DNA of 64,000 nucleotides from JBBQZP01 sp038207585 (GTDB lineage Bacteria > Pseudomonadota > Alphaproteobacteria > Rhodobacterales > Rhodobacteraceae): NCBI GenBank assembly GCA_038207585.1, contig JBBQZP010000012.1, positions 1-64,000 of the forward strand, read 5' to 3'. Each line of letters starts with the position of its first letter. Within the stretch, counting starts at the first letter, position 1. Shown one piece after another: positions 16,581 through 24,268 of this stretch. The translations under genes and the position numbers were made by a program. The notes under the pieces were generated by a model. That model was not told the origin of the DNA. It did no database searches and worked only from the letters and a program-made list of their open reading frames with translations.

Positions 16581-17455
16581 CGGATGGGTTGACGTTTTGC
16601 TGCGCTGGCCCAAGCTGCCAGCGCGGCACCCCCGGCGATAAGAGCGGCGGCGATTACGATTATGGCCGAACCCTTTGCTATGCCGGCCAGAACCAGAGCC
16701 AGTGTCGACAGCAAGGGTGCGGCATAGCTGGCCACGCCCAAAAGCTGGATATCGCCGCGCTTCATCCCAATATCCCAAGTGAAAAATGCAATCCCCACCG
16801 GACCGATTCCCAAGGCAAGCGTTGCCGCCCAAGCCAAGGGTGACGCGGGCCAGACCGTCGTTTCGAACGCCAGATGCGCCACGGCGGAAAGCGCCGCCGT
16901 CGCCAGGCAAAACACCGTCACAGCCTCGGTCGGCACTGTGCCCATGCCGCGCGACACCACCGAATAAGTCGCCCAGGTGATCGCACACAGGAACGCAAGG
17001 CCGTATCCCGGCAGGGATGCTGCATCGAAACTTGCCCCCCCGCGCAATACGATAAGCCCCGCCCCGGCAAACGCCAGAACTGCCCCGATGATATGAAGCG
17101 TGCCCAAACGTTCGCCCGGCAAAAACCCCGACAACAGCACGATGAACAGCGGCCAGAGATAGGCAATCAATCCGGCCTCGGCGGCGGGTGCCATGCGCAG
17201 GGCGCTGAAATACAGAAAGTGATAGCCAAAAAGCCCTGCCGTGCCAAAGGCATAGACCTTCCACGACACCCCGCGTAACACGCCAAGTCCTGCGCCCCGC
17301 AGTGTCCAGAACAGGCCGATGGACCCGCCGATTGCAAAGCAGATCGCGTTCAGTTGCAAGGGGGGCACCGGGGCTGACCCGACCGTGAACAGCGCCAGAA
17401 GCGACCACAAAAGGATCGCAGAAAAACCGATGGCAGTGGCGCGGGCGCGGGTCAT
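16577..17455 (-). CDS. DMT-superfamily (EamA) transporter
   Basis: A 292-residue inner-membrane protein with ten predicted hydrophobic helices in two EamA repeats, starting ATAIGFSAILLWSLLALFTV. The segment AYLWPLFIVLLSGFLPGERL followed by GAVLAFAGAGLIV is typical of the drug/metabolite exporters; the overall sequence is closest in feel to the YddG-like aromatic amino acid exporters, but the substrate is not certain. I chose ATG 17455; an upstream start at 17503 would add a charged 16-residue tail. A cluster of three palindromes lies just upstream. Confidence 0.85.
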   Translation of the reverse strand: MTRARATAIGFSAILLWSLLALFTVGSAPVPPLQLNAICFAIGGSIGLFWTLRGAGLGVLRGVSWKVYAFGTAGLFGYHFLYFSALRMAPAAEAGLIAYLWPLFIVLLSGFLPGERLGTLHIIGAVLAFAGAGLIVLRGGASFDAASLPGYGLAFLCAITWATYSVVSRGMGTVPTEAVTVFCLATAALSAVAHLAFETTVWPASPLAWAATLALGIGPVGIAFFTWDIGMKRGDIQLLGVASYAAPLLSTLALVLAGIAKGSAIIVIAAALIAGGAALAAWASAAKRQPIR

Positions 17456-17493
17456 GCAGTCTTTTGGCGCAGGATTTCGGTTCCCGCAAGAGC

Positions 17494-17558
17494 GACGGCG
17501 CAATGCTGCGCCGTCAAAATCCTTCGAAGGATTTTACAAGATTTTTCGAAAAATCTTG
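17494..17558. repeat. Three adjacent perfect palindromes between phaB and the exporter gene
   Basis: Three self-complementary units sit side by side: 17494-17515 (GACGGCGCA, 4-base loop, TGCGCCGTC), 17516-17535 (AAAATCCTTCGAAGGATTTT) and 17537-17558, 22 bases, also centred on TTCGAA. They lie downstream of phaB and 39 bases upstream of the exporter start. The GC-rich-then-AT-rich layout is like the hairpin set at 21305-21369, so I place them in the same element family. A role in ending phaB transcription is likely. Confidence 0.75.
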
Positions 17559-17582
17559 CGGCCTCTGCAATGGCGGCCTGTC

Positions 17583-18308
17583 CTATACCACGAACTGCCC
17601 GCCATTCGCCGAAATCGTGGAGCCCGTGATGAACCCCGCATCGTCCGACGCAAGGAACACTGCAATCCGCGCAATCTCGTCGGGTTCACCCAGACGGCCC
17701 ACCGGAATTTGGGGGATGATGCGTTCGTTCAGCACCTTTTCGTCAATCGCGCGCACCATTTCGGTGCCGATATACCCGGGACAGATCGCGTTCACGGTGA
17801 TTCCCGCGCGCGCACCTTCGGCCGCAAGGGCCTTGGTGAACCCCAGATCGCCGGACTTTGCGGCCGAGTAATTCGCCTGCCCCGCCTGCCCCTTTTGCCC
17901 GTTGATCGAAGAAATGTTGATCACCCGGCCAAACTTGCGGTCGCGCATGCCCGACCACAAGGGATGGGTCATGTTGAACAGCCCGTTCAGGTTGGTGTCG
18001 ATGACCTCGCGCCACTGGGTCGGCGTCATCTTGTGGAACATCGCATCCCGCGTGATGCCCGCGTTGTTGACCAGCACAGCTACCGGACCCAGTTCCGCCT
18101 CAACCGCTGCAACACCTGCCGCGCAGGCGTCATAATCCGCGACCGACCATTTGAACGCCTTGATCCCGGTCTTGGCGGTGAACGCTTTGGCCGCATCATC
18201 ATTGCCCGCATAATTTGCGGCAACCGTGTATCCAGCAGCCTTCAGCGCGACCGAGATCGCCTTACCAATGCCGCGCGTGCCGCCCGTGACCAATGCTACC
18301 TTGCCCAT
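17583..18308 (-). CDS. phaB: Acetoacetyl-CoA reductase
   Basis: This 241-residue NADPH-dependent short-chain dehydrogenase reduces acetoacetyl-CoA to (R)-3-hydroxybutyryl-CoA for polyhydroxybutyrate. It has the cofactor motif VTGGTRGIGKAIS near the N-terminus, VLVNNAGITRD (about residue 82), the catalytic Ser of ISSING and the YSAAK tyrosine-lysine pair (about residue 150), then the family ending ITGSTISANGGQ. The ATG at 18308 has GGGGGGAA just before it. It follows phaA with a 110-base gap that holds a PhaR-like site. Confidence 0.95.
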   Translation of the reverse strand: MGKVALVTGGTRGIGKAISVALKAAGYTVAANYAGNDDAAKAFTAKTGIKAFKWSVADYDACAAGVAAVEAELGPVAVLVNNAGITRDAMFHKMTPTQWREVIDTNLNGLFNMTHPLWSGMRDRKFGRVINISSINGQKGQAGQANYSAAKSGDLGFTKALAAEGARAGITVNAICPGYIGTEMVRAIDEKVLNERIIPQIPVGRLGEPDEIARIAVFLASDDAGFITGSTISANGGQFVV

Positions 18309-18383
18309 GATTCCCCCCAAACGATTGATTTATCAGACAAGCCTACCAACCCAAACGAACGGGCGCAACAATGTTGCGTCCGA

Positions 18384-18417
18384 TGCTGCATTTGCGAAAT
18401 AATGCTGCGCATGCAGC
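18384..18417. promoter_or_regulatory. TGC-rich palindromic site upstream of phaB (possible PhaR operator)
   Basis: CTGC, four bases, GCAG at 18405-18416 (in GCTGCGCATGCAGC) is preceded by TGCTGCATTTGCG at 18384-18396. The PHB repressor PhaR of Rhodobacter and Paracoccus is known to bind TGC-rich sites of the type CTGC-N3/4-GCAG. Position, about 100 bases before the phaB start and just after the phaA stop, fits a control site for phaB alone. It could instead be a weak hairpin after phaA. Confidence 0.45.
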
Positions 18418-18418
18418 G

Positions 18419-19594
18419 TCAGGGCCGTTCAAGGCACATCGCAACACCCATGCCGCCGCCAATGCACAGCGTTGCAAGGCCCTTTTTGGCCGACCGACGC
18501 TGCATTTCGAACAAAAGCGTGTTCAAAATCCGCGCGCCTGACGCGCCGATCGGGTGGCCGATCGCAATCGCGCCGCCGTTCACGTTCACAATGTCAGGGT
18601 TCCAGCCCATGTCCTTGTTCACCGCACAGGCTTGCGCTGCAAACGCCTCGTTCGCCTCGACCAGATCAAGATCGGCGGCCTTCCAGCCCGCCTTGTCCAG
18701 CGCCTTACGGCTGGCGTAGATCGGCCCGACCCCCATGATCGACGGATCAAGCCCCGCCGTCGCATAGGACGCGATCCGCGCCAAAGGGGTCAGGCCGCGC
18801 TTTTCCGCCTCGGCCGCACTCATCACCAGCACCGCCGCCGCACCGTCGTTCAGCCCCGAGGCATTGGCGGCCGTGACCGTGCCATCCTTTGCAAAAGCCG
18901 GGCGCAACTTGCCCATCGCCTCCATCGTGGCGCCGTGGCGGATGTATTCGTCCTGATCCACCGTCACATCGCCTTTGCGGGTCTTGATCGTGTAGGCCAC
19001 AATCTCATCCGCAAAGCGCCCGGCCTTCTGTGCGGCCTCGGCCTTGTTCTGGCTGGCCACAGCGAACTGATCCTGCATTTCGCGCGAAATCTGCCATTGG
19101 TTGGCAACGTTTTCCGCTGTCTGGCCCATGTGATAGCCGTTGAATGCATCCCACAACCCGTCGCGGATCATGCTGTCGATAAAGCTCATGTCGCCCATCT
19201 TGTGGCCCGCCCGCAGATGCGCCACATGCGGCGAAAGGCTCATGTTTTCCTGCCCGCCCGCCACGACGATGGACGCATCGCCAAGCTGCACATGCTGCGC
19301 CGCCAGCGCCACCGCGCGCAAACCGGACCCGCACACCTGATTAAGGCTCCACGCAGCCGCTTCCATGGGAAGGCCCGCGTTGATATGCGCCTGCCGCGCC
19401 GGGTTCTGGCCCTGCCCTGCCGTCAGGACCTGGCCCAGAATGGTTTCCGACACATCCGCCTTGTCGATGCCCGCGCGCGCCACAACAGCCTCGATCACTG
19501 CGGCCCCAAGATCATGTGCCGGGGTTGCGGCGAAAGCACCGTTAAAGCTGCCCACGGCGGTCCGCGCGGCAGAGACGATTACGACATTGGTCAT
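18419..19594 (-). CDS. phaA: Acetyl-CoA acetyltransferase (beta-ketothiolase)
   Basis: A 391-residue thiolase that joins two acetyl-CoA to acetoacetyl-CoA, the first step of PHB synthesis. The nucleophilic cysteine lies in NQVCGSGLRAVALAAQHV (about residue 88), the His of GGAIAIGHPIGASGARIL near residue 347 and the second Cys in ATLCIGGGMGVAMCLE near the end. The start MTNVVIVSAARTAVGSFNG matches the family; ATG at 19594. It is followed by phaB in the same direction. Confidence 0.95.
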   Translation of the reverse strand: MTNVVIVSAARTAVGSFNGAFAATPAHDLGAAVIEAVVARAGIDKADVSETILGQVLTAGQGQNPARQAHINAGLPMEAAAWSLNQVCGSGLRAVALAAQHVQLGDASIVVAGGQENMSLSPHVAHLRAGHKMGDMSFIDSMIRDGLWDAFNGYHMGQTAENVANQWQISREMQDQFAVASQNKAEAAQKAGRFADEIVAYTIKTRKGDVTVDQDEYIRHGATMEAMGKLRPAFAKDGTVTAANASGLNDGAAAVLVMSAAEAEKRGLTPLARIASYATAGLDPSIMGVGPIYASRKALDKAGWKAADLDLVEANEAFAAQACAVNKDMGWNPDIVNVNGGAIAIGHPIGASGARILNTLLFEMQRRSAKKGLATLCIGGGMGVAMCLERP

Positions 19595-19720
19595 GGGCCT
19601 GATCCTTTTGCTGGGTGCGAAACGCGGGGGACAAGCCCGCGCCGTCATCTCTTGGCGTAAGGCTCAAGGGGGCAAAAGGCAAGGTTCACACGCCGGGAAT
19701 TGGGCCCGCGCCGGACCGTA

Positions 19721-20563
19721 TCACGCTTGTTTCAGCCGCTGTTCCGCCGCAAACCCCGGTTTGACCGTGGGCGCGCCAAACAAAAATCCTTGCAGGCAAT
19801 CAATGCCCGCCGCGCGCAAAACCTCGGCCTCGGCCACGGTTTCCACCGATTCCGCCACCGTCACCATATCGAACTGCCGCCCGATGGTGGCCAGCGCCTC
19901 GGTCAGCACCCGGTTATCGGCATCGGCGTCGATGCCGCGAATGAACTGGCCATCAATTTTCAGGATATCAAAATAGAACTCTTTCAGATGCCGGAATGCG
20001 GTGAACCCCGCCCCGAAATCATCCAGCGCAAAGCCGATGCCTTCGCGCTGCATCGATTCCATGAATGTCACGACCAGCTCCGGCACCAGCATTGCCGACG
20101 CCTCGGAAATCTCCAGAATAAGCCGCTCGCCTATGGTGGCCGAGGCTTTCAGGCCCCGCTGCAGCGTGGCCATCCAGCGCGGATACCCGATGGAGCGTGC
20201 CGACATGTTGATCGACAGACGCAGTTCGGGAAATCGCAGCAGGCTGGCCAGACCCAGTTCCAGTGCCGCACAGTCGACCATCCGGCCCAGATCCTGCGTC
20301 TCGATCGCGCCCATGAAATCGCGCGCGGGAATCACCCGGCCCGACGGGTCCATCACCCGGATGAAGCCTTCGTAAAACGCAATCCGGCCGGTATCAGCCG
20401 CCATCACGATGGGCTGGTAAGCCAGCCGCAACTGCCGCGTCTCCAACGCGCGACGCACCATCGTCATGGTCACGCGATCATTCTCTGACACCGCATAGGC
20501 CAGCGGACTGACCTCTGCCTGCCGAACCTCGACCGGCCCGCCTCTGCTTTCTGCTGCCATCAT
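19721..20563 (-). CDS. EAL-domain cyclic-di-GMP phosphodiesterase
   Basis: A 280-residue protein made of one EAL domain and a short N-terminus, with no sensor or membrane part. The residues needed for metal binding and catalysis are visible: the first Glu in FYEGFIRV (EGF instead of EAL, residues 65-67), Asn in SINMSARS, Glu in LEISEA, the Asp pair in DDFGAGF, Lys in LKIDGQFI, Glu in AESVET and Gln in LQGFLFG. It should therefore hydrolyse c-di-GMP to pGpG. The start at 20563 has AGGGGG upstream. It is 126 bases upstream of phaA in the same direction, which may be chance. Confidence 0.85.
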   Translation of the reverse strand: MMAAESRGGPVEVRQAEVSPLAYAVSENDRVTMTMVRRALETRQLRLAYQPIVMAADTGRIAFYEGFIRVMDPSGRVIPARDFMGAIETQDLGRMVDCAALELGLASLLRFPELRLSINMSARSIGYPRWMATLQRGLKASATIGERLILEISEASAMLVPELVVTFMESMQREGIGFALDDFGAGFTAFRHLKEFYFDILKIDGQFIRGIDADADNRVLTEALATIGRQFDMVTVAESVETVAEAEVLRAAGIDCLQGFLFGAPTVKPGFAAEQRLKQA

Positions 20564-20688
20564 GCACCCCCTTGCCACTGCCCCGAAACCCGTCGCCCCA
20601 TGACGCATCGACAGACTGCACCGACAAAGGTAAAGACCCCATGAAACATGGCATTTCACTCGAATGCTCCGCATCTGGGAACCCGGCA

Positions 20689-21264
20689 ATGATAGACACA
20701 CGCTGCCCTTGGTGCGGCACTGACCCACTTTATGTGGCCTACCACGATCACGAATGGGGCGTGCCCGAATATGACAGCCGCGCGTTGTGGGAAAAGCTGG
20801 TGCTTGACGGCTTTCAGGCGGGCCTCTCATGGATCACGATCCTGCGCAAACGCGATGCCTTCCGCGCGGCGTTCGAGGGGTTCAACCCCGAAACCATCGC
20901 GGGTTGGGGCGAGGCTGACATAACCCGCCTCCTTGCCAACCCCGGCATCGTGCGCCACCGTGGCAAGATAGCGGGCACCATCACGTCAGCCCGCGCCATG
21001 CTGAAAATTCAGCAAACCGAACCCTTTGCCGATTACCTCTGGCGCTATTTCGATGGCAAACCGGTGCAGAACTGCTTTGCAACGATGGCCGAGGTTCCCA
21101 CCCACACCGACCTCTCCACCCGCATCTCGCGGGATCTGAAAAAGGCAGGCTTCACCTTTTGCGGTCCGACCATCGTTTACGCGTTCCTGCAAGCCTCGGG
21201 CCTGATCAACGACCACATGACCGCCTGCCCCCGACATGCCGAGGTCAGCGCGCTCAAACGCTGA
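20689..21264 (+). CDS. tag: DNA-3-methyladenine glycosylase I
   Basis: A 191-residue base-excision repair enzyme that removes 3-methyladenine. The N-terminus RCPWCGTDPLYVAYHDHEWG carries the first zinc cysteine and the family's HDxEWG motif; FQAGLSWITILRKRDAFRAA follows near residue 45, and the C-terminal His/Cys ligands are in NDHMTACPRH. The ATG at 20689 is chosen because it has GGGAA upstream and gives the normal 187-195 residue length; an in-frame ATG at 20641 adds 16 residues. Confidence 0.94.
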   Translation: MIDTRCPWCGTDPLYVAYHDHEWGVPEYDSRALWEKLVLDGFQAGLSWITILRKRDAFRAAFEGFNPETIAGWGEADITRLLANPGIVRHRGKIAGTITSARAMLKIQQTEPFADYLWRYFDGKPVQNCFATMAEVPTHTDLSTRISRDLKKAGFTFCGPTIVYAFLQASGLINDHMTACPRHAEVSALKR

Positions 21265-21281
21265 ACTCCCCTTCTTTCCGG

Positions 21282-21369
21282 CAAAAATATCCTCGGGGGG
21301 AAGACCTTGACAGCGTCAAGGTTGCGGGGGGCAGACGGCCCCCCGAAAATTCTTCCTTCAAGAATTTTC
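21282..21369. repeat. Modular intergenic repeat element, copy 2, between convergent genes
   Basis: The AT-rich core CAAAAATATCCTCGGGGGG lies at 21282-21300. Three perfect hairpins follow: CCTTGAC-AGC-GTCAAGG (21305-21321), an 8-bp G/C stem around CAGAC (21325-21345, GGGGGGCAGACGGCCCCCC), and GAAAATTCTT with AAGAATTTTC (21345-21369). It fills the gap between tag and the convergent thioredoxin gene, so bidirectional termination is likely. Confidence 0.75.
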
Positions 21370-21380
21370 CGTTTTTGCCC

Positions 21381-21935
21381 TCACCCCCCGGTCAGGGCCG
21401 CCAGAACCTTGCGCGCATCTGCGCCGTCCCATTCCGCATCGCCGATCAGGCGACCAACCTCGCGCCCCTCGGGATCAAGGATCACCGTCATCGGCAAACC
21501 GACCACCCCCATCTTGCGCGCCAGCGCCGATTGCGGGTCGCGCAGCTTTTCGACATGCGCAACACCGGCCTCGGTGAAGAACTTTTCCATCGCAGGCACC
21601 GGGTTGCGCCCTGTCGCCACCGTCACCACCACAAGATCAGCCCCGCCCATATCCGCCTGAACCTTGTCCAGCCCCGGCATCTCGTGCCGGCAGGGCGGGC
21701 ACCATGTCGCCCAGAAGTTCAAAACCACCCATTTGCCATGAAATTCCGCCAACGCGCGCGGTGCATCATCCAGCCCCACCAACGCCTCATCCGGCAGGTC
21801 TTTCGGCTCGGAATGAAACCCAAGTTTGCGCATGTCGCCATCGCGCGCGGCATCGGCCGCCGCAATATCGGCCGCCGCTGGATTTGCACCAAACATCAGG
21901 GCCGTATAAAGAACCGCAAAGCCGAACTGACGCAT
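21381..21935 (-). CDS. TlpA/ResA-type periplasmic thiol-disulfide oxidoreductase
   Basis: A 184-residue exported thioredoxin-fold protein. A signal peptide (MRQFGFAVLYTALMFGANPAAA) is followed by the domain with the active site NFWATWCPPCRHEMPGLDKV and the cis-Pro loop VVGLPMTVILDPEGREVGRL. Such proteins reduce disulfides of apocytochrome c or copper proteins in the periplasm; the partner is not clear here. ATG codons at 21938 and 21935 both follow GGAGGA; I give the second. It diverges from argH with only 21 bases between them, a layout common in this order. Confidence 0.88.
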   Translation of the reverse strand: MRQFGFAVLYTALMFGANPAAADIAAADAARDGDMRKLGFHSEPKDLPDEALVGLDDAPRALAEFHGKWVVLNFWATWCPPCRHEMPGLDKVQADMGGADLVVVTVATGRNPVPAMEKFFTEAGVAHVEKLRDPQSALARKMGVVGLPMTVILDPEGREVGRLIGDAEWDGADARKVLAALTGG

Positions 21936-21956
21936 CATTCCTCCAAAGGCCATCCG

Positions 21957-23360
21957 ATGACCGATAAACCCAATTCCACCGCCGCCAATGCCATGTGGGG
22001 CGGACGCTTTGCCGCTGGCCCCGATGCGATCATGACGGCAATCAACGCCTCCATCGGCTTTGACCAACGCCTTTACGCACAAGACATAGCAGGCTCCCGC
22101 GCCCACGCCGCCATGCTGGCCGCCTGCGGTATCGTCAGCAGTAGCGATGCGGATGCCATCGGGGAAGGCCTGCTCACGGTCTTGTCAGAGATCGAGCGCG
22201 GCAATTTCCCCTTCCGCACCGATCTGGAAGACATCCACATGAACGTTGAACAGCGACTGAAAGACCTGATCGGCACGCCCGCAGGCCGCCTGCACACCGC
22301 GCGCAGCCGGAATGATCAAGTGGCGCTCGATTTCCGCCTTTGGGTGCGCGACCAGTGCGATGCCGCCATCATCGGGCTTGAGGCGCTGATGCGCGCCTTC
22401 CTCGCGCAGGCCGAGGCGGGCGCGGGTTGGGTGATGCCGGGGTTTACCCACCTGCAAACCGCCCAGCCTGTGACATGGGGTCACCACATGCTGGCCTATG
22501 TCGAGATGCTGTCGCGCGACCGCGCCCGCTTTGCCGATGCCCGTGCGCGGATGAACGAATGCCCGTTGGGGGCTGCGGCGCTGGCGGGCACGTCCTTCCC
22601 GATTGACCGTCAGATGACGGCCACGGCGCTGGGGTTCGATCGCCCGACCGCCAATTCACTGGACAGCGTCGCCGACCGCGATTTTGCTTTGGAATTCCTG
22701 TCGGCGTCGTCGATCTGCGCGATGCACCTCAGCCGCTTTGCCGAGGAGCTTGTCATCTGGTCCTCCGCCCAGTTCCGTTTTGTGCAATTGTCAGACCGCT
22801 GGACGACCGGTTCCTCCATCATGCCGCAAAAGAAAAACCCCGATGCGGCAGAGCTTCTGCGCGCGAAACTGGGGCGGATACTGGGGGCAACGGTGGCGCT
22901 GTTCACCATCATGAAGGGTCTGCCGCTGACCTATTCCAAGGACATGCAGGAAGACAAGGAACAGACCTTTGACGCCGCCGATACCCTGATGCTAGCCCTT
23001 GCCGCGATGACCGGAATGGTGGGCGACATGACCGCCAACCGCGACGCGTTGGCAAAAGCCGCCGCATCGGGCTTTTCCACCGCCACCGATCTTGCCGACT
23101 GGCTTGTGCGCGCGCTTGGCTTGCCGTTCCGCGACGCGCATCACATCACCGGCAGCCTTGTGGCGCTGGCCGAATCCAAGGGCTGCGATCTGCCCGACCT
23201 GACCCTTGCCGACATGCAATCCGCCCATCCCGGCATCACGGCCGAAGTGTTCGGCGTGCTGGGCGTGGAAAACTCGGTCGCCAGCCGGATGTCCTATGGC
23301 GGCACCGCCCCCGCCCGCGTGCGCGAACAGGTCGCACGTTGGCAAAAAGCGCTGGGATAA
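21957..23360 (+). CDS. argH: Argininosuccinate lyase
   Basis: The 467-residue lyase splits argininosuccinate into arginine and fumarate, the last step of arginine synthesis. The start MWGGRFAAGPDAIMTAINAS, the LHTARSRNDQVALDFRLW stretch near residue 115 and the signature GSSIMPQKKNPDAAELLRAK (about residue 285) are all present, and the length is normal. Small lipoprotein genes and lysA follow on the same strand. Confidence 0.96.
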   Translation: MTDKPNSTAANAMWGGRFAAGPDAIMTAINASIGFDQRLYAQDIAGSRAHAAMLAACGIVSSSDADAIGEGLLTVLSEIERGNFPFRTDLEDIHMNVEQRLKDLIGTPAGRLHTARSRNDQVALDFRLWVRDQCDAAIIGLEALMRAFLAQAEAGAGWVMPGFTHLQTAQPVTWGHHMLAYVEMLSRDRARFADARARMNECPLGAAALAGTSFPIDRQMTATALGFDRPTANSLDSVADRDFALEFLSASSICAMHLSRFAEELVIWSSAQFRFVQLSDRWTTGSSIMPQKKNPDAAELLRAKLGRILGATVALFTIMKGLPLTYSKDMQEDKEQTFDAADTLMLALAAMTGMVGDMTANRDALAKAAASGFSTATDLADWLVRALGLPFRDAHHITGSLVALAESKGCDLPDLTLADMQSAHPGITAEVFGVLGVENSVASRMSYGGTAPARVREQVARWQKALG

Positions 23361-23471
23361 TGCGACTCACATCGACTGAAACAATCGAACCAAAACCCGC
23401 TGACAGGCCCGCTTGACCGACCTGCGCCCGCGATGCAAGCGTCCCGGTCAGCATAAACCAACGGAGCAGAC

Positions 23472-23624
23472 ATGACCCTTCGCCTTATTCCTGCGCTTGC
23501 CCTGACCGCCACCCTCGCCGCCTGTGGCGCAAACGGCATGCCGCAAAAGCCCGCGCCGGAACCGCAATCCACCGGCATCACCGTGACAGGAGATGCCCGC
23601 GTCGGCGTCACGGGCACATTTTGA
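23472..23624 (+). CDS. Small lipoprotein of 50 residues
   Basis: The ATG at 23472 opens a 50-residue reading frame: MTLRLIPALALTATLAACGA gives a clear lipobox with cysteine 18, then GMPQKPAPEPQSTGITVTGD and a short Gly/Val tail. GGAGCAG lies six bases upstream. This is the small lipoprotein commonly found after argH in this group; function unknown. Its TTTTGA end overlaps a TTG start of the next lipoprotein gene. Confidence 0.65.
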   Translation: MTLRLIPALALTATLAACGANGMPQKPAPEPQSTGITVTGDARVGVTGTF

Positions 23625-23854
23625 TCCGCGCGGCACTTCTTGTCGCGGCGCTTGGCCTCGCCACGGTCAGCCTGACCGCCTGCGATCCGGGCACCGAGCC
23701 GCGACTGGGCGTGGGCCTTGGCGTCGGGCCGCGGGGGCTGACCCTGCGGCCCCGCGTCACCACAACCGTTGACGGTGTGAACGTGGGTGTCGGCGCGGGC
23801 GGCGCATCGGTCGGCACCAATGTGGGCGGCGTGGGTGTCGGGGTCGGCCTGTGA
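23621..23854 (+). CDS. Gly/Val-rich small lipoprotein with TTG start
   Basis: A 77-residue protein whose likely start is the TTG at 23621 (TTGA overlap with the preceding stop). The N-terminus IRAALLVAALGLATVSLTAC is a lipoprotein signal with cysteine near residue 21. The rest is a Gly/Val alternation (RLGVGLGVGPRG, VNVGVGAGGASVG, VGGVGVGVGL) that would form flexible or beta-like sequence. It is coupled on both sides: TTGA before, TGATG after. Function unknown. Confidence 0.6.
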   Translation: MIRAALLVAALGLATVSLTACDPGTEPRLGVGLGVGPRGLTLRPRVTTTVDGVNVGVGAGGASVGTNVGGVGVGVGL

Positions 23855-24186
23855 TGTCGCCCCTGCGCCCAAGCAACTTGCGCCTTGCCTATCTGGCCCT
23901 TGCGATCTGGGGGGCGATCCATCCGATGTATTGGTTCGTCACCTACATGCGCGATACCGGCTCCGGCCTTGGGGGCATGATCGACGCTTGGTATGTCAAC
24001 GCCTCAACCACCGGGCTGACATGGGATCTGACGATTGCCGCCATCACCCTGACGGTCTGGATCATCGCGGAAACCCGGGTGCGCGGGAACTGGCTGGCGC
24101 TGGTGGCAATACCGGCCACTTTCTGCATCGGCGTAAGCTGCGGCCTGCCGCTTTACCTGTTTTTGCGCACCCGCCCGGTCGGCTGA
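23854..24186 (+). CDS. DUF2834-domain membrane protein
   Basis: A 110-residue protein with three hydrophobic helices: RLAYLALAIWGAIHPMYWFV, then DLTIAAITLTVWIIAE and WLALVAIPATFCIGVSCGLP. The conserved pattern near FVTYMRDTGSGLGGMIDAWY and TTGLTWDL fits DUF2834, a small membrane family without known function. Starts at the ATG that overlaps the previous stop. Confidence 0.7.
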   Translation: MSPLRPSNLRLAYLALAIWGAIHPMYWFVTYMRDTGSGLGGMIDAWYVNASTTGLTWDLTIAAITLTVWIIAETRVRGNWLALVAIPATFCIGVSCGLPLYLFLRTRPVG

Positions 24187-24204
24187 CCCCCTTCCCATTT
24201 CTCA

Positions 24205-24244
24205 TTGGACCAAATATCCCGGGGGCGCGGGGGCTGGCCCCCGC
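24205..24244. repeat. Modular intergenic repeat element, copy 3, before lysA
   Basis: The core ACCAAATATCCCGGGGG at 24209-24225 is followed by the hairpin GCGGGGG-CTGG-CCCCCGC at 24227-24244. The gap lies between two co-directional genes, 25 bases before the lysA start, so here the element may end upstream transcription or shape the 5' leader of lysA. Confidence 0.6.
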
Positions 24245-24268
24245 CTGAATGCAAAAGGCACGACACCG

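Noticed and set aside
18405..18417. GCTGC...GCAGC read as a terminator of phaA
   Set aside because: Only 5 bp of stem and no T-run; the operator reading is better.
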